32,377 nt of DNA from CAZVWQ01 sp964631275 (GTDB lineage: Bacteria > Patescibacteriota > JACMRA01), in the NCBI GenBank assembly GCA_964631275.1, contig CAZVWQ010000018.1, positions 1 to 32,377 of the forward strand, in the 5' to 3' direction. The notes under the pieces were generated by a model. It had not been told where the DNA came from. It did no database searches and saw nothing but the letters and a program-made list of their open reading frames with translations. Positions 23,790 through 31,705 of the stretch are shown one piece after another (the stretch's first letter is position 1; the number at the start of each line of letters is the position of its first letter). The position numbers and the translations under genes were made by a program.

Positions 23790-24134
23790 ATGGAAATTAT
23801 TTTTCAAAGAAATAAAGCTTTAGATTGCCTTAAAACCATAAAAAAATATAACAAATTTTATATTTCTACACTTTCTATTCATATTTGTATAGATTATCTA
23901 GAAAAAGATTTACCAAAACTTGTAAAAAATTTTATTGAAATAATCGACGATATGTCAGTTTTGGATTTGGATTCTCAAACTATTTTCAAAACTTTTGATG
24001 AATATAACGAAAAGAATTTTGAAGACTGGCTACAAATTAATATCGCTTTTTTAAATAAAATTCCTAATTTTTTAACCTTAGATAGAGACTTGTATAAAAA
24101 CCACAAGGATAAACTTAATATAATTTTGTTATAA
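23790..24134 (+). CDS. PIN-domain-like fragment, probably a degraded toxin-type ribonuclease
   Basis: The ORF encodes 114 aa from the ATG at 23790 (a TTG just before adds one residue). The C-terminal half fits a PIN fold: NEKNFEDWLQINIAFLNKIP (the E-D pair and following helix) then NFLTLDRDLYK (relatives: ivTrDkDF). FYISTLSIHIC matches the strand after the first helix. What is missing is the opening D-T-N catalytic motif. One frame away, the bases just upstream encode NFDGNYF, which would supply D-x-N if one T were removed from the T5 run at 23800-23804. So the gene appears broken at its 5' end by repeat R4 and a frameshift. No antitoxin seen. Confidence 0.4.
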   Translation: MEIIFQRNKALDCLKTIKKYNKFYISTLSIHICIDYLEKDLPKLVKNFIEIIDDMSVLDLDSQTIFKTFDEYNEKNFEDWLQINIAFLNKIPNFLTLDRDLYKNHKDKLNIILL

Positions 24135-24169
24135 GAGCTAAATTTTGGGTAATAGGCAATAGTAAACTG
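24130..24169 (-). repeat. Interspersed repeat R5, partial copy
   Basis: The reverse complement has TTTACTATTGCC, ACCCAAAATTTAGCTCTT, matching the middle of the R5 copies at 17801 and 26521. Confidence 0.5.
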
Positions 24170-24268
24170 GATAGATTTAAGTCTAAAGTAAATTTTGTAA
24201 ATTTTTAATTAGTTATTTTTGGGTAAAAGTTTTTATTATATAAAAAAGTTTTAGGCATGATTATTATT

Positions 24269-25594
24269 TTAAGTAAAAATTAATTCTAAATCTTTTATTT
24301 TCTTTTTGGCTTTAGCTGTAGTTATTTCTACACCTTCTGAGGTGATTAGTATATTGTCCTCTATTCTAATACCTATTCCGGCATATTTTGTTTCTGAATT
24401 TTCTAAAAAATGCAGTCCTGGCTCGATGGTAAAAGCCATGCCCTCTTGTAGATAAGTTTCTTTATATTCGCCTTGATCATGAGTATCTAAACCTAACCAA
24501 TGTCCAACTGAATATGGGTAAAATTTAGAATATAATTTTTTGTCTATTATTTCTTCATAACTACAATCAAAAATACCCAAAGTAATTAGCCCTTTAGACA
24601 AAATTTCTACCGAAATCATGTGCAAATCTTTAAGAGTGATTTTTTTGGTTTTGTAGTTTTTAACCTCTTCAATTGTTCGTTCGTTGGCTTCTAATACTAG
24701 TTCATATATTTCTTTTTGTTTAGTATCGAATTTTCCTGAAATTGGATAGGTGCGAGTAATATCTGAGGCGTAATAGTTGTATTCACAACCAGCATCAATT
24801 AAAATTAAATCATTATTTTTTAAGGGGTTGTTGTTGGCTATATAATGGATGGTATTAGCATTATTACCACTAGCAATAATTGGCCAATATGACCAATCGG
24901 CTCCTTTTGACCCAAAATATCTGAGGAACTCCCATTCAATCTGAAATTCGTAGACATTAGGGTATTCTTCAGAATAAGGTGGATAATAAGGTAAATTTTG
25001 ATAAATCAAAGTATGTGCTTCTGAAGCAATATCTGCCGATATTTTCATTTGTTGTATTTCCCAAGGAGACTTTACTAATCTTAATTTTGCAGTTATATTA
25101 CTAACTTCTTTTGGTTTAAGATTATACTGACTAGTTAGTCTATTTAATAAATAGATTAGTCTATAATTATTTTGATTTTGGCTAAAGAATATATTTGTAT
25201 ATTTTTTTATATTTTTTTCCAAAAAAGGCTCTAGACCCTCTATGCTATCAACAAATTTTATTTTAGTTTTTTCTTTAGCCTCGTCTATTCCACCAATATC
25301 TCCAGCCCAAAGATCTCTCCTGGTAGCTTTATCTTGACTTTTACAGAACAACCAAAAAACAGTTTCGTCTTCGTCTTTAATTGCAATCAAGCAACTGCTA
25401 GGTTCATTAAATCCACTGAAGTACCAAAAGTTAGATTCTTGTCTAAACTTATGTTCTATGTCTGAATTTCTATAAATTACTTCATTAGAAGGGATTACTA
25501 GTAACGAACTGTTAGGAATAACTTGGCTTAATCTAGATCTTCTAGCAATTAGTTCTGATTCTGGAATCCAGTGTTTTTGGATTTTTTTTTGCAT
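24269..25594 (-). CDS. pepP: Xaa-Pro aminopeptidase (PepP, M24B)
   Basis: A 441-aa dinuclear-metal peptidase that removes an N-terminal residue next to proline, cytoplasmic. Seen: N-terminal creatinase-like domain with WIPESELIARRSRL and NSSLLVIPSN, then the pita-bread catalytic domain. Metal ligands: Asp in LIDAGCEYNYYASDITRTYP (both Asp), His in YSVGHWLGLDTHD, Glu in FTIEPGLHF, and Glu in GIRIEDNILI. Full length for PepP. Start ATG (25594). It is divergent from the peroxiredoxin-fold gene across a 433-bp gap that holds an R4 copy. Confidence 0.94.
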   Translation of the reverse strand: MQKKIQKHWIPESELIARRSRLSQVIPNSSLLVIPSNEVIYRNSDIEHKFRQESNFWYFSGFNEPSSCLIAIKDEDETVFWLFCKSQDKATRRDLWAGDIGGIDEAKEKTKIKFVDSIEGLEPFLEKNIKKYTNIFFSQNQNNYRLIYLLNRLTSQYNLKPKEVSNITAKLRLVKSPWEIQQMKISADIASEAHTLIYQNLPYYPPYSEEYPNVYEFQIEWEFLRYFGSKGADWSYWPIIASGNNANTIHYIANNNPLKNNDLILIDAGCEYNYYASDITRTYPISGKFDTKQKEIYELVLEANERTIEEVKNYKTKKITLKDLHMISVEILSKGLITLGIFDCSYEEIIDKKLYSKFYPYSVGHWLGLDTHDQGEYKETYLQEGMAFTIEPGLHFLENSETKYAGIGIRIEDNILITSEGVEITTAKAKKKIKDLELIFT

Positions 25595-25700
25595 GTTTGA
25601 GGCTTTTTATATGTTTAGGTCTTTGTCAAGACTAAATCTACATAGTGGCTCATACATAATTTAGATATTTTATAACCAACTCACTTTCAAAAATTTATAT

Positions 25701-25780
25701 TTTTAAATCTTAAAAAGCTACAAAATACCTTTAAAATCAAATTAAACTCAGCTTTAATACCAAATTTGATTCTGGAATGG
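25701..25780 (-). repeat. Interspersed repeat R4, inverted partner
   Basis: 25708-25755 is the exact reverse complement of 23731-23778; the flanks remain similar for about 80 bp. With that copy it brackets the PIN-like ORF and pepP. Nothing else recognised in the gap 25595-26027. Confidence 0.85.
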
Positions 25781-26027
25781 ATATAATTTATATAAGCGAT
25801 TACAGCTTTAAAATATTAAGTTCAAAAACTTATGTCTAATTTAGTAAGAGGGGTCTAAATAACTATTTTAGAAAAGTTTCGAGACAAAAATATTAATTGA
25901 TAGATTATTCTTGAACTAAAAATAAGTTTTGATAAAATTAATAATGAATCTAAATTTTATTTAGAGCTTGAATAAAAAAGAAAAATAATCTAAACTTATA
26001 AGTAAACATAAATAAAAAACAAAGTAA

Positions 26028-26510
26028 ATGTTCGGGATTATAAAAATAGGAAAAATTTCACCTCGTTTTGAATTAGAATCAGTAATAGAAGATAAAACAA
26101 AAAAAATTGATTCTCAAGAACTTCTTGGCCAATGGATAGTTTTAGGTTTTTATCCTGGTGATTTCGAAGAAATATCTGAAAGTGAGATTCAATCCTTCGA
26201 AAAACATAGCCATGATTTTAAAGCTATAAATTGTAAATTAATGCTTTGTTCTACTGACTCAATTTTTACGCATAAAGCCTGGATAAAAAAACTTGGAAAA
26301 CTTAGCTTTCCTCTGCTTTCAGATAAGCATCACTCAGTGGCTATAGACTACAACGTTTTTGATGACGATAATGCTCAAGCTATTAGATCAACTTTTATTA
26401 TCGACCCAGAAGGTAGATTAAGATGGTCAGAGGTGTCAGACAACCTTGTGCCTAGAGAAGTTAGAAAGATTTTAGATATTCTCAAAAAAATACAATTAGC
26501 AAACCCCTAA
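26028..26510 (+). CDS. Peroxiredoxin-fold protein lacking the peroxidatic cysteine
   Basis: A 160-aa AhpC/TSA-family fold. Seen: ISPRFEL at the start, WIVLGFYPGDFEEISESEIQ, ILCSTDS-like LMLCSTDSIFTHKAWI, FPLLSDKHHSVAIDYNVF, and RSTFIIDPEGRLRW with the conserved Arg (Arg120). The catalytic box of active enzymes, P-x-D-F-T-F-V-C-P-T-E, is here PGDFEEISESE: the peroxidatic Cys is Ser50 and the helper Thr is Glu47. The only cysteines are Cys69 and Cys74, at positions not used as resolving Cys by typical 2-Cys enzymes. It is thus unlikely to reduce peroxides; a chaperone or regulatory role is possible. Start ATG, A-rich context. Confidence 0.8.
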   Translation: MFGIIKIGKISPRFELESVIEDKTKKIDSQELLGQWIVLGFYPGDFEEISESEIQSFEKHSHDFKAINCKLMLCSTDSIFTHKAWIKKLGKLSFPLLSDKHHSVAIDYNVFDDDNAQAIRSTFIIDPEGRLRWSEVSDNLVPREVRKILDILKKIQLANP

Positions 26511-26520
26511 TATCTACAAA

Positions 26521-26675
26521 ACTTATTTGGTCATTTATCCTTTTAAATAAATATTTTTAACTTTTAGTTATTTCAAAAATTATAATTAAAAATTTACAAA
26601 TATCTTTATATCTAATTCGTTTACTATTACCCTAAATTTAGCTCTTCACAAGGAAATAAATCATCTATCGATTAT
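26521..26675 (+). repeat. Interspersed repeat R5, copy 2
   Basis: ATTTGGTCATTTATCCTTTT ... TTTTTAACTTTTAGTTAT ... CCCTAAATTTAGCTCTTC then AAGGAAATAAATC; parallels 17801-17950. The remaining part of the gap 26676-26949 shows nothing recognised. Confidence 0.65.
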
Positions 26676-26949
26676 CTCTACACTAAAAAACTAAATACAG
26701 CATTTGTACGAAAAGTGTGTGTATAAAAAATTCCATGGATAATTTACACAAGTTATCAGGTGCAAGGTTAGTTTAGGATATTTTTAGTATTTAAACTTCT
26801 AAATCAAATTAACAAACTAAACTTAGCTTTAAATAAGTAATAAAGATAGGGTAATCATTAAAAAAAAATAGCTCACTTGTATTTAGTATTTTTCTTAGAA
26901 AACTGCAAAAATTTTATCTAAACTAATTTGTAAAAAATTAGTATAAAAC

Positions 26950-26971
26950 AAAAAACCACCCTAGCGGGTAG
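26950..26971 (-). terminator. Terminator downstream of tRNA-Asp
   Basis: On the minus strand CTACCC - GCTA - GGGTGG (one G-T wobble) followed by six T; lies 33 bp past the tRNA 3' end. Confidence 0.8.
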
Positions 26972-27003
26972 AATTTTAATTATAATTTTTTATGTCTAAT
27001 ATA

Positions 27004-27080
27004 TGGCGGGACTGACGGGACTTGAACCCGCGACCCCTGCCGTGACAGGGCAGTGCTCTAAACCACTGAGCTACAGTCCC
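27004..27080 (-). tRNA. tRNA-Asp (anticodon GTC)
   Basis: A 77-nt cloverleaf including an encoded CCA. Acceptor GGGACTG pairs with CAGTCCC, discriminator G; D arm GCTC..GAGC; anticodon stem CTGCC/GGCAG around CTGTCAC; T arm GCGGG-TTCAAGT-CCCGT. The discriminator G is the expected Asp identity element. A TTGACA box lies upstream and a terminator downstream, so it is an independent unit. Confidence 0.95.
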
Positions 27081-27096
27081 AAAGACTAAAATAAAG

Positions 27097-27123
27097 ATTT
27101 TAAAAAAAATGCTTTTCTGTCAA
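27097..27123 (-). promoter_or_regulatory. Candidate tRNA-Asp promoter
   Basis: Minus-strand TTGACA (27118-27123) with TAAAAT (27097-27102), spacer 15 nt, about 16 nt before the tRNA 5' end. The -35 is exact; the spacer is short. Confidence 0.45.
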
Positions 27124-27260
27124 GAAACTAATATTTAAATAACTTAATCTAGTTTTTTAGAATGATTTTTTTCCGTCTAGTGTCTATCATAATTATTCGT
27201 CATCTCCTAAATAATATACAAATTAAGAGGTTGTATAAATAACTGGTAATTTTTTTATTT

Positions 27261-27365
27261 ATGGATAGCAATAAAGTATATGTTGCAGTTGTGTTTAATG
27301 ATTTAAGATTTGCTATAGCTGTTTATAATTTTTTAGTACTAGACAAAAGTTTTAACTTTTCTTAA
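27261..27365 (+). CDS. Possible 34-aa small ORF upstream of trhO
   Basis: From an ATG: MDSNKVYVAVVFNDLRFAIA then 14 more residues to TAA, 38 nt before trhO. Hydrophobic in the middle. No Shine-Dalgarno and no family recognised. It is the only ORF of note in the gap 27081-27403 and may be chance. Confidence 0.2.
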   Translation: MDSNKVYVAVVFNDLRFAIAVYNFLVLDKSFNFS

Positions 27366-27403
27366 AACAAAATTAAATTTATTTTTCTTAATTTTAATTA
27401 TCT

Positions 27404-28294
27404 ATGACTTTAAACGCCGATTATGAAGTTTTGTTATTTTATAAATTTGTAGATATTAAAGACACTGAAAAACTTAGAAAGTGGCAATATAATACTTGTC
27501 TAGATCTTGGTCTAAAAGGCAAAATCATTATAGCCAAAGAAGGTATTAACGTGACTATAGAAGGGTTAATAGAAAATATAGAAGAATATGTTAATCGACT
27601 AACTAGTCAGTCTAAATTTAGTGATATTAAATTTAAAAGATCCATAGGTACTGGTAATTCTTTTCGAAAATTATCAGTTAAAGTAAGACCAGAGCTAGTT
27701 AATACTGGGTTTACTGAAGAAGAAAATTTTTCACCTAATGATTTTACAGGAAAATATCTAGAAGCTGATGAATTGCATAAATGGTACGAAGAAGGCAGGG
27801 AGTTTTATGTTATTGATATGAGAAATGACTATGAATATGGAATAGGGCATTTTCAAAACTCTATCTTACCTCCAGAACTTAAAAACTTCAGAGATATGCC
27901 TAAAATATTAAAAGGTATAGAAAGTCTTAAAAATAAAACTATTGTAACTGTTTGTACAGGAGGAATTAGGTGTGAAAAAGCCTCAGGGTTTTTAATTAAA
28001 AATGGTTTTAATGACGTTTATCAACTTAAAGATGGAATAGTAACTTATATGGAGAAATACCCTAATCAATATTTTAAAGGTAAATTATATGTCTTTGATG
28101 AAAGGGTAGCTATTGGCTTTAATATTAACTCTAAAGATCACGAAATTGTTGGAAAATGCTCAATATGTGGAGCAAAAAGTGAAAATATAATTGACTGGTA
28201 TACTAAAGAAGGTATTAGAAATTATGGTATTGTTTGTGAAGATTGTATTTCTCAAAAAAAAGTTATCCTAGAAGAAGAATTTTTAGCAAGATGA
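27404..28294 (+). CDS. trhO: tRNA uridine(34) hydroxylase TrhO (rhodanese family, YceA)
   Basis: A 296-aa cytoplasmic enzyme that makes 5-hydroxyuridine at the wobble position of certain tRNAs using oxygen. Seen: N-terminal acylphosphatase-like domain (1-95, GKIIIAKEGINVTIEG), linker, rhodanese domain (about 115-225) with FYVIDMRNDYEYGIGHF and the active-site Cys184 in VCTGGIRCEKASGFL, and a C-terminal zinc-binding segment with Cys252, Cys255, Cys278 and Cys281. Length and order are those of the family. It uses TGA as stop. Downstream 28295-28652 is a dense repeat block (R3, R2, R5), convergent with the TetR gene. Confidence 0.93.
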   Translation: MTLNADYEVLLFYKFVDIKDTEKLRKWQYNTCLDLGLKGKIIIAKEGINVTIEGLIENIEEYVNRLTSQSKFSDIKFKRSIGTGNSFRKLSVKVRPELVNTGFTEEENFSPNDFTGKYLEADELHKWYEEGREFYVIDMRNDYEYGIGHFQNSILPPELKNFRDMPKILKGIESLKNKTIVTVCTGGIRCEKASGFLIKNGFNDVYQLKDGIVTYMEKYPNQYFKGKLYVFDERVAIGFNINSKDHEIVGKCSICGAKSENIIDWYTKEGIRNYGIVCEDCISQKKVILEEEFLAR

Positions 28295-28316
28295 ATTATG
28301 CTGTACTCCATATGAG

Positions 28317-28432
28317 TCAAACTTCAATTTTTTGGAATCTAAGTTTTTAATTTCAATTATCTCTAAATAAGTATCAAAAAAAGTGTTTGAAAATTTAAAA
28401 AGTTTTACTTTGAACTAATTTGAGTATAATTA
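28317..28432 (+). repeat. Interspersed repeat R3, copy 3
   Basis: CAATTTTTTGGAATCTAAG, TTTTTAATTTCAATTA, GTTTGAAAATTTAAAAAG and AATTTGAGTATAAT; matches 23593-23703. Confidence 0.7.
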
Positions 28433-28454
28433 CTTCTTTCTAGTTATTAATTTT

Positions 28455-28495
28455 ATACCCAAGATCTTTAAAAATCTTTATTTTTTTGACTTTAA
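28455..28495 (+). repeat. Interspersed repeat R2, short copy
   Basis: CCCAAGATCTTTAAAAATCT then TTATTTTTTTGACTTTAAA; matches the left end of R2 at 136 and 15396. It is joined directly to the R5 copy that follows. Confidence 0.6.
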
Positions 28496-28545
28496 ATAAG
28501 AGATTTATTTGTTTGTGAAGAACTAAATTTAGGTAGTAGTAAACA
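28495..28545 (-). repeat. Interspersed repeat R5, copy 3
   Basis: The reverse complement reads TTTACTACTACCTAAATTTA, GTTCTTCACAAACAAATAAA, TCTCTTATTTAA; matches the right half of 17801-17950. Confidence 0.65.
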
Positions 28546-28652
28546 GATTGCATATAATTCAACCAAAAAAACAGGTTATTTTGATAAGTCAGTTCTTTAA
28601 ACTTAAGCTCTAATTGATAGCTTTTTTAAGCCTAGTATAAAATTACTATATA

Positions 28653-29837
28653 TTATTCGCTCCTAAATTTTATTGTTAATCTCAAAATTAAAAGTAAAAT
28701 AGCAAAAATAAAGTTCAATGAATAACTTACTATCAATTCTAAAAGCTGAGCATTCGCAAGAGCAAAAGCCAAGAATGTTAAATATTGTAGAAATCCAAAA
28801 ATTATAGTCAGATCAATAATGACTAGATTTTTTTTGAGGTTATAAGAAGCTATCCAAAGATATATACCCCAGACAAGATAAATACTTCCAGCTAAAATCT
28901 CAAAAATAGCTGGAAACCTGTACCAAAAGAAAAGATTGCGAATTATAAGATTATTTGTAGTCTCTGGATCTATGACTAACCTAAAAGCAGTTGATAGACC
29001 TAGTAAAATTAGAAGTGTACCTAAAGCTTTAGTAACCCACGATAAAATTTCAAATAAAAAACCTTTTTTTTCATTTTGTTGTGTTTGTGTTTTAGGTTTT
29101 TGCTTGTTATTTGATAAGTTATCATATCCGTTAAGACCTTCAATTAAAGCTTGAATATAGTTTTCATATTGATCTAGAGCATTGATTACAAGTTCGTTTT
29201 GGGGAGTTACTTTGTTAATTAATAAACTTCCTTCTAGGATTGACACAAGCTGAAAAGCTAGCTGTTGGGTATTAATTTTGTTTTGTTTTTCGACTAACTG
29301 GTCTATTAAAGATTTAACACTCTGTATCCATTTTTCGTATAACTCTTTACATTTTTCAGATAGTCTTGGGTGAGTTTCTGAGACTTCTTGAGCTAGTGTG
29401 CCAAGTAGAGAGCTTTTTGATATTTCTTTATTATTAAAGTCTTTTTTAAGTAGATCAATATAAGTAAATATTTTGTTTTTACTTTGTCTAGATTTTTCTA
29501 TTTTTGCTTCAATTTGATTTTGATAATATTTATCTAGAGCTAGTTTTGCTAGATTCTCTTTGTTTTTAATATGATAAAATAAATTTCCTTTACTAACTTC
29601 AGTTTCCTGACAGATCTCATCCAAAGAACTGGCTTCATAGCCTTTAATCAGCATTATTTCTATACTTTTAGATATAATTTTATCTTTTACTTTAGATCTA
29701 CTTACTGGTTTTTTGTTAGTACTTGATTTAGAGTTAGTTTTTGATTTGTCAGATTTAGCAGGTTTTTTGAGTTTATTGTTTTTAGAATTAGGTTTTAGCT
29801 TTTTTTCAACCTTCTTTGTATTAGATTTTTTAGCCAT
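28653..29837 (-). CDS. TetR-family regulator fused to a four-helix membrane domain
   Basis: A 394-aa protein. Residues 1-46 are a Lys/Ser/Asn-rich tail. 47-95 is a clear TetR DNA-binding domain (KDKIISKSIEIMLIKGYEAS, SLDEICQETEVSKGNLFYHI, KNKENLAKLALDKYY). 96-235 is an all-helical TetR C-terminal domain; a polar linker with Gln/Lys/Thr follows. Then four predicted transmembrane helices at about 263-287, 308-330, 338-360 and 367-388. Family knowledge: TetR proteins are normally soluble repressors of about 200 aa that dimerise, so a membrane-tethered form is unusual. The membrane part is not identified; it loosely resembles small four-helix membrane families. An operator-like sequence directly precedes the ATG, suggesting autoregulation. 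Convergent with trhO, codirectional with the SufT-like gene 285 bp upstream; that gap shows nothing recognised. Confidence 0.8.
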   Translation of the reverse strand: MAKKSNTKKVEKKLKPNSKNNKLKKPAKSDKSKTNSKSSTNKKPVSRSKVKDKIISKSIEIMLIKGYEASSLDEICQETEVSKGNLFYHIKNKENLAKLALDKYYQNQIEAKIEKSRQSKNKIFTYIDLLKKDFNNKEISKSSLLGTLAQEVSETHPRLSEKCKELYEKWIQSVKSLIDQLVEKQNKINTQQLAFQLVSILEGSLLINKVTPQNELVINALDQYENYIQALIEGLNGYDNLSNNKQKPKTQTQQNEKKGFLFEILSWVTKALGTLLILLGLSTAFRLVIDPETTNNLIIRNLFFWYRFPAIFEILAGSIYLVWGIYLWIASYNLKKNLVIIDLTIIFGFLQYLTFLAFALANAQLLELIVSYSLNFIFAILLLILRLTIKFRSE

Positions 29838-29856
29838 ACCGATCAGTCAGTCTAAA
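29838..29856 (-). promoter_or_regulatory. Candidate TetR operator
   Basis: Minus strand: TTAGACTGACTGATCGGT ends 1 nt before the start codon. It contains the imperfect palindrome ACTGATCGGT and the tandem GACTGACT. TTGACA lies 13 nt further upstream (29868-29873). Form and position suit autorepression, but symmetry is weak. Confidence 0.35.
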
Positions 29857-30122
29857 AATAAAACATTTGTCAAGCTTTAATCCTTTCTACAGAAAGAAAA
29901 ATATAACTTACTAAACTAAAATTTACGTTTATTAAATTTTGTATAACAAAAATTTTTCTATTAGTCCTGGGTTATAAACAACTCTGAAAAATTAATAAAA
30001 AAATACCACTTTTAAACTCAAAAATAATAAATATAGTATTTACAAACTCTATTTTAATCGACTTAATTTAAAGCGACTCAGCTTGGATTTTTTTAAAGTA
30101 GAATATTAAAAATAAGTTTGCT

Positions 30123-30461
30123 TTATAACATTCCTAATTCTAGCCTAGCCTCTTCAGTCATTAAGGCTTTAGTCCAAGGCGGATCCCAGACGATTTGAAC
30201 TTGACATTCGTCAATTTGATCGATACTTTCTATAGATTCTTTTATCTCTTGAGGTAGAGTGTCGATTGCTGGGCAATTAGGAGAAGTTAGTGTCATAACT
30301 ACTTGAGCTAGGCTATCTTTTATATCTACCCCATATACAAGACCTAAATCCCAAATATTAACTGGAATTTCTGGATCATATATAGTTTTTAGAATTTTAA
30401 TAACTTCTTGTCTTAAATTAAGATAATTATCTATTTTAATTAAATTATTGACAACTTTCAT
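30123..30461 (-). CDS. SufT/MIP18-family (DUF59) iron-sulfur assembly protein
   Basis: A 112-aa protein of the PaaD/SufT/MIP18 family, which helps mature iron-sulfur proteins in the cytoplasm. Seen: TIYDPEIPVNIWDLGLVYG (the DPE-I-P-V-N-I-x-D-L-G-L-V-Y signature), VVMTLTSPNCPAIDTLP with the conserved Cys63, and VQIVWDPPWTKALM near the end. Full length for the single-domain family. It is divergent from the DsbA-like gene with 58 bp between, so both promoters must lie there. No suf or isc genes are in view. Confidence 0.88.
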   Translation of the reverse strand: MKVVNNLIKIDNYLNLRQEVIKILKTIYDPEIPVNIWDLGLVYGVDIKDSLAQVVMTLTSPNCPAIDTLPQEIKESIESIDQIDECQVQIVWDPPWTKALMTEEARLELGML

Positions 30462-30519
30462 CAGTTCGTTTTTTTAAAAATATAGTTTTATTTTTTTAAT
30501 ATTAATTAATAACTTATAA

Positions 30520-31254
30520 ATGTCTAGTACCTACAATCAAAGTGTTTGGGATATAATTATCGAAAATAAATTTACTGCAATTAAGATTATTTCTAGTTTA
30601 TTAGTTTTGGTATTACTTTTTTTAGGTTTATCTTGGTATTATAAATGGTTTTTCTTTGCTGAGAACAATTCTGAACCAATCTCGGCGGCCGAATTAATTA
30701 AAGAATATAATTATTCTGAAGGTAACACAGAATCTAGGGTTGTTTTAGTTCATTTTTATGACTATGAATGTGGAGCTTGTCAATCTTTTGATCCAGTTTT
30801 ACAAGATTTTGTAACTCAATATGGTGAGCGACTAAAAGTTGTTCATAAGCAACTACCCATAATTGGAACTTATTCAAGTATTGCCGCCAAAGCTACTCAA
30901 GCTGCTGGTCTACAAGGAAGTTTTCTTGAGTTTAAATCAGCTAGCTTCGACATGGTTAGTTCGCAAAATTTAACCGTCAATACCCTTACTGAAATTGCTA
31001 CAGAACTTGGACTAGATGTCGAGCAGTGGAATAAAGATAGAACTAGTATTGAGATAGAAAATCAAGTTAAGCAAGATGAGTATGATTGGCAAAACGTAGA
31101 GGTTCCAAAAAGTAGTCGAAGTTCTGACAGTAGACCAACAGGTACGCCTACTATTATTTTAGTTAAAGATGAAGAAGTAGTTGATTGGTGGACTGGTGCT
31201 TTGCCAGTAGAGACTATGGGTCAAATAGTTAGCCCATATCTCGATAGCCAATAA
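30520..31254 (+). CDS. DsbA/thioredoxin-fold oxidoreductase, membrane-anchored
   Basis: A 244-aa protein. Signal anchor about 19-43, so the catalytic domain is outside the membrane. Thioredoxin-like fold with VLVHFYDYECGACQSFDPVL: the CxxC pair is Cys84-Gly-Ala-Cys87, followed by LKVVHKQLPIIGTYSSIAAK, the helical insertion of DsbA/BdbD/FrnE-type enzymes, and the cis-proline loop GTPTIIL. It probably forms or isomerises disulfides in exported proteins, for which the Cys-rich sigma-operon surface proteins are plausible clients (inference). No DsbB/VKOR partner is in the window. The start is ATG right after TTATAA. Confidence 0.88.
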   Translation: MSSTYNQSVWDIIIENKFTAIKIISSLLVLVLLFLGLSWYYKWFFFAENNSEPISAAELIKEYNYSEGNTESRVVLVHFYDYECGACQSFDPVLQDFVTQYGERLKVVHKQLPIIGTYSSIAAKATQAAGLQGSFLEFKSASFDMVSSQNLTVNTLTEIATELGLDVEQWNKDRTSIEIENQVKQDEYDWQNVEVPKSSRSSDSRPTGTPTIILVKDEEVVDWWTGALPVETMGQIVSPYLDSQ

Positions 31255-31424
31255 AATAGGTTGTATAAATTTTTATTTCTAAAAAACTACTCGACTCAAA
31301 ATAAGTTTGCTAGAAATATTGTAGATAATCTATATACCAGTTATACATTAGTCATGTCCTAAAACTTAAATTTACAAAATTTTAAACCCATAAAATAGTT
31401 TTTAGAACTGATAACGCCTAAAAA

Positions 31425-31545
31425 CTTTTAAAAATTTTTATTTTTTTGATTAAATAAAGCAAAAGTAGTAGGTTTCCACAAATTAATTAATTTTTTTGAA
31501 AAAATAAACAAAAAGTGGCTTATTTCTCTAAGTCTTTGGTGTAAG
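31425..31545 (+). repeat. Interspersed repeat R2, copy 4 (long)
   Basis: AAAAATTTTTATTTTTTTGA then TTAAATAAAG, TTTCCACAAATT and ATAAACAAAAAGTGGCTTAT; about 115 bp parallel to 136-255. The rest of the gap 31255-31424 shows nothing recognised. Confidence 0.7.
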
Positions 31546-31569
31546 ACACTAGTAAAAATACAATAGTTT

Positions 31570-31598
31570 TTGACAAAAGTCTATTATTTATCTATTTT
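31570..31598 (+). promoter_or_regulatory. Promoter of tRNA-fMet
   Basis: TTGACA (31570-31575), 17-nt spacer, TATTTT (31593-31598). The expected start near 31605 lies about 25 nt before the tRNA. Confidence 0.6.
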
Positions 31599-31629
31599 AT
31601 TTTATAGTTTAGTAAATTTACTAACTAAT

Positions 31630-31705
31630 CGCGGGGTAGAGTAATTGGCATCTCGCTTGGCTCATAACCAAGAGATTCTAGGTTCAAGTCCTAGCCCCGC
31701 CACCA
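31630..31705 (+). tRNA. Initiator tRNA-Met (anticodon CAT)
   Basis: A 76-nt cloverleaf with encoded CCA. It starts CGCGGGG and ends CCCCGCC-A-CCA, leaving position 1 (C) unpaired with position 72 (C): an open first pair is the hallmark of bacterial initiator tRNA (usually C1-A72). The D stem has A11-T24, another initiator trait. Anticodon loop CTCATAA. The anticodon stem is CTTGG/CCAAG, with only two of the three usual G-C pairs next to the loop. Elongator Met normally has a paired 1-72, so initiator is preferred. Confidence 0.85.

Noticed and set aside
28292..28294. UGA read as glycine (as in Gracilibacteria/Absconditabacteria)
   Set aside because: Long conserved genes (clpB, nusA, pepP, htrA) are full length without in-frame TGA, and TGA ends trhO where the family ends, so the standard bacterial code fits.
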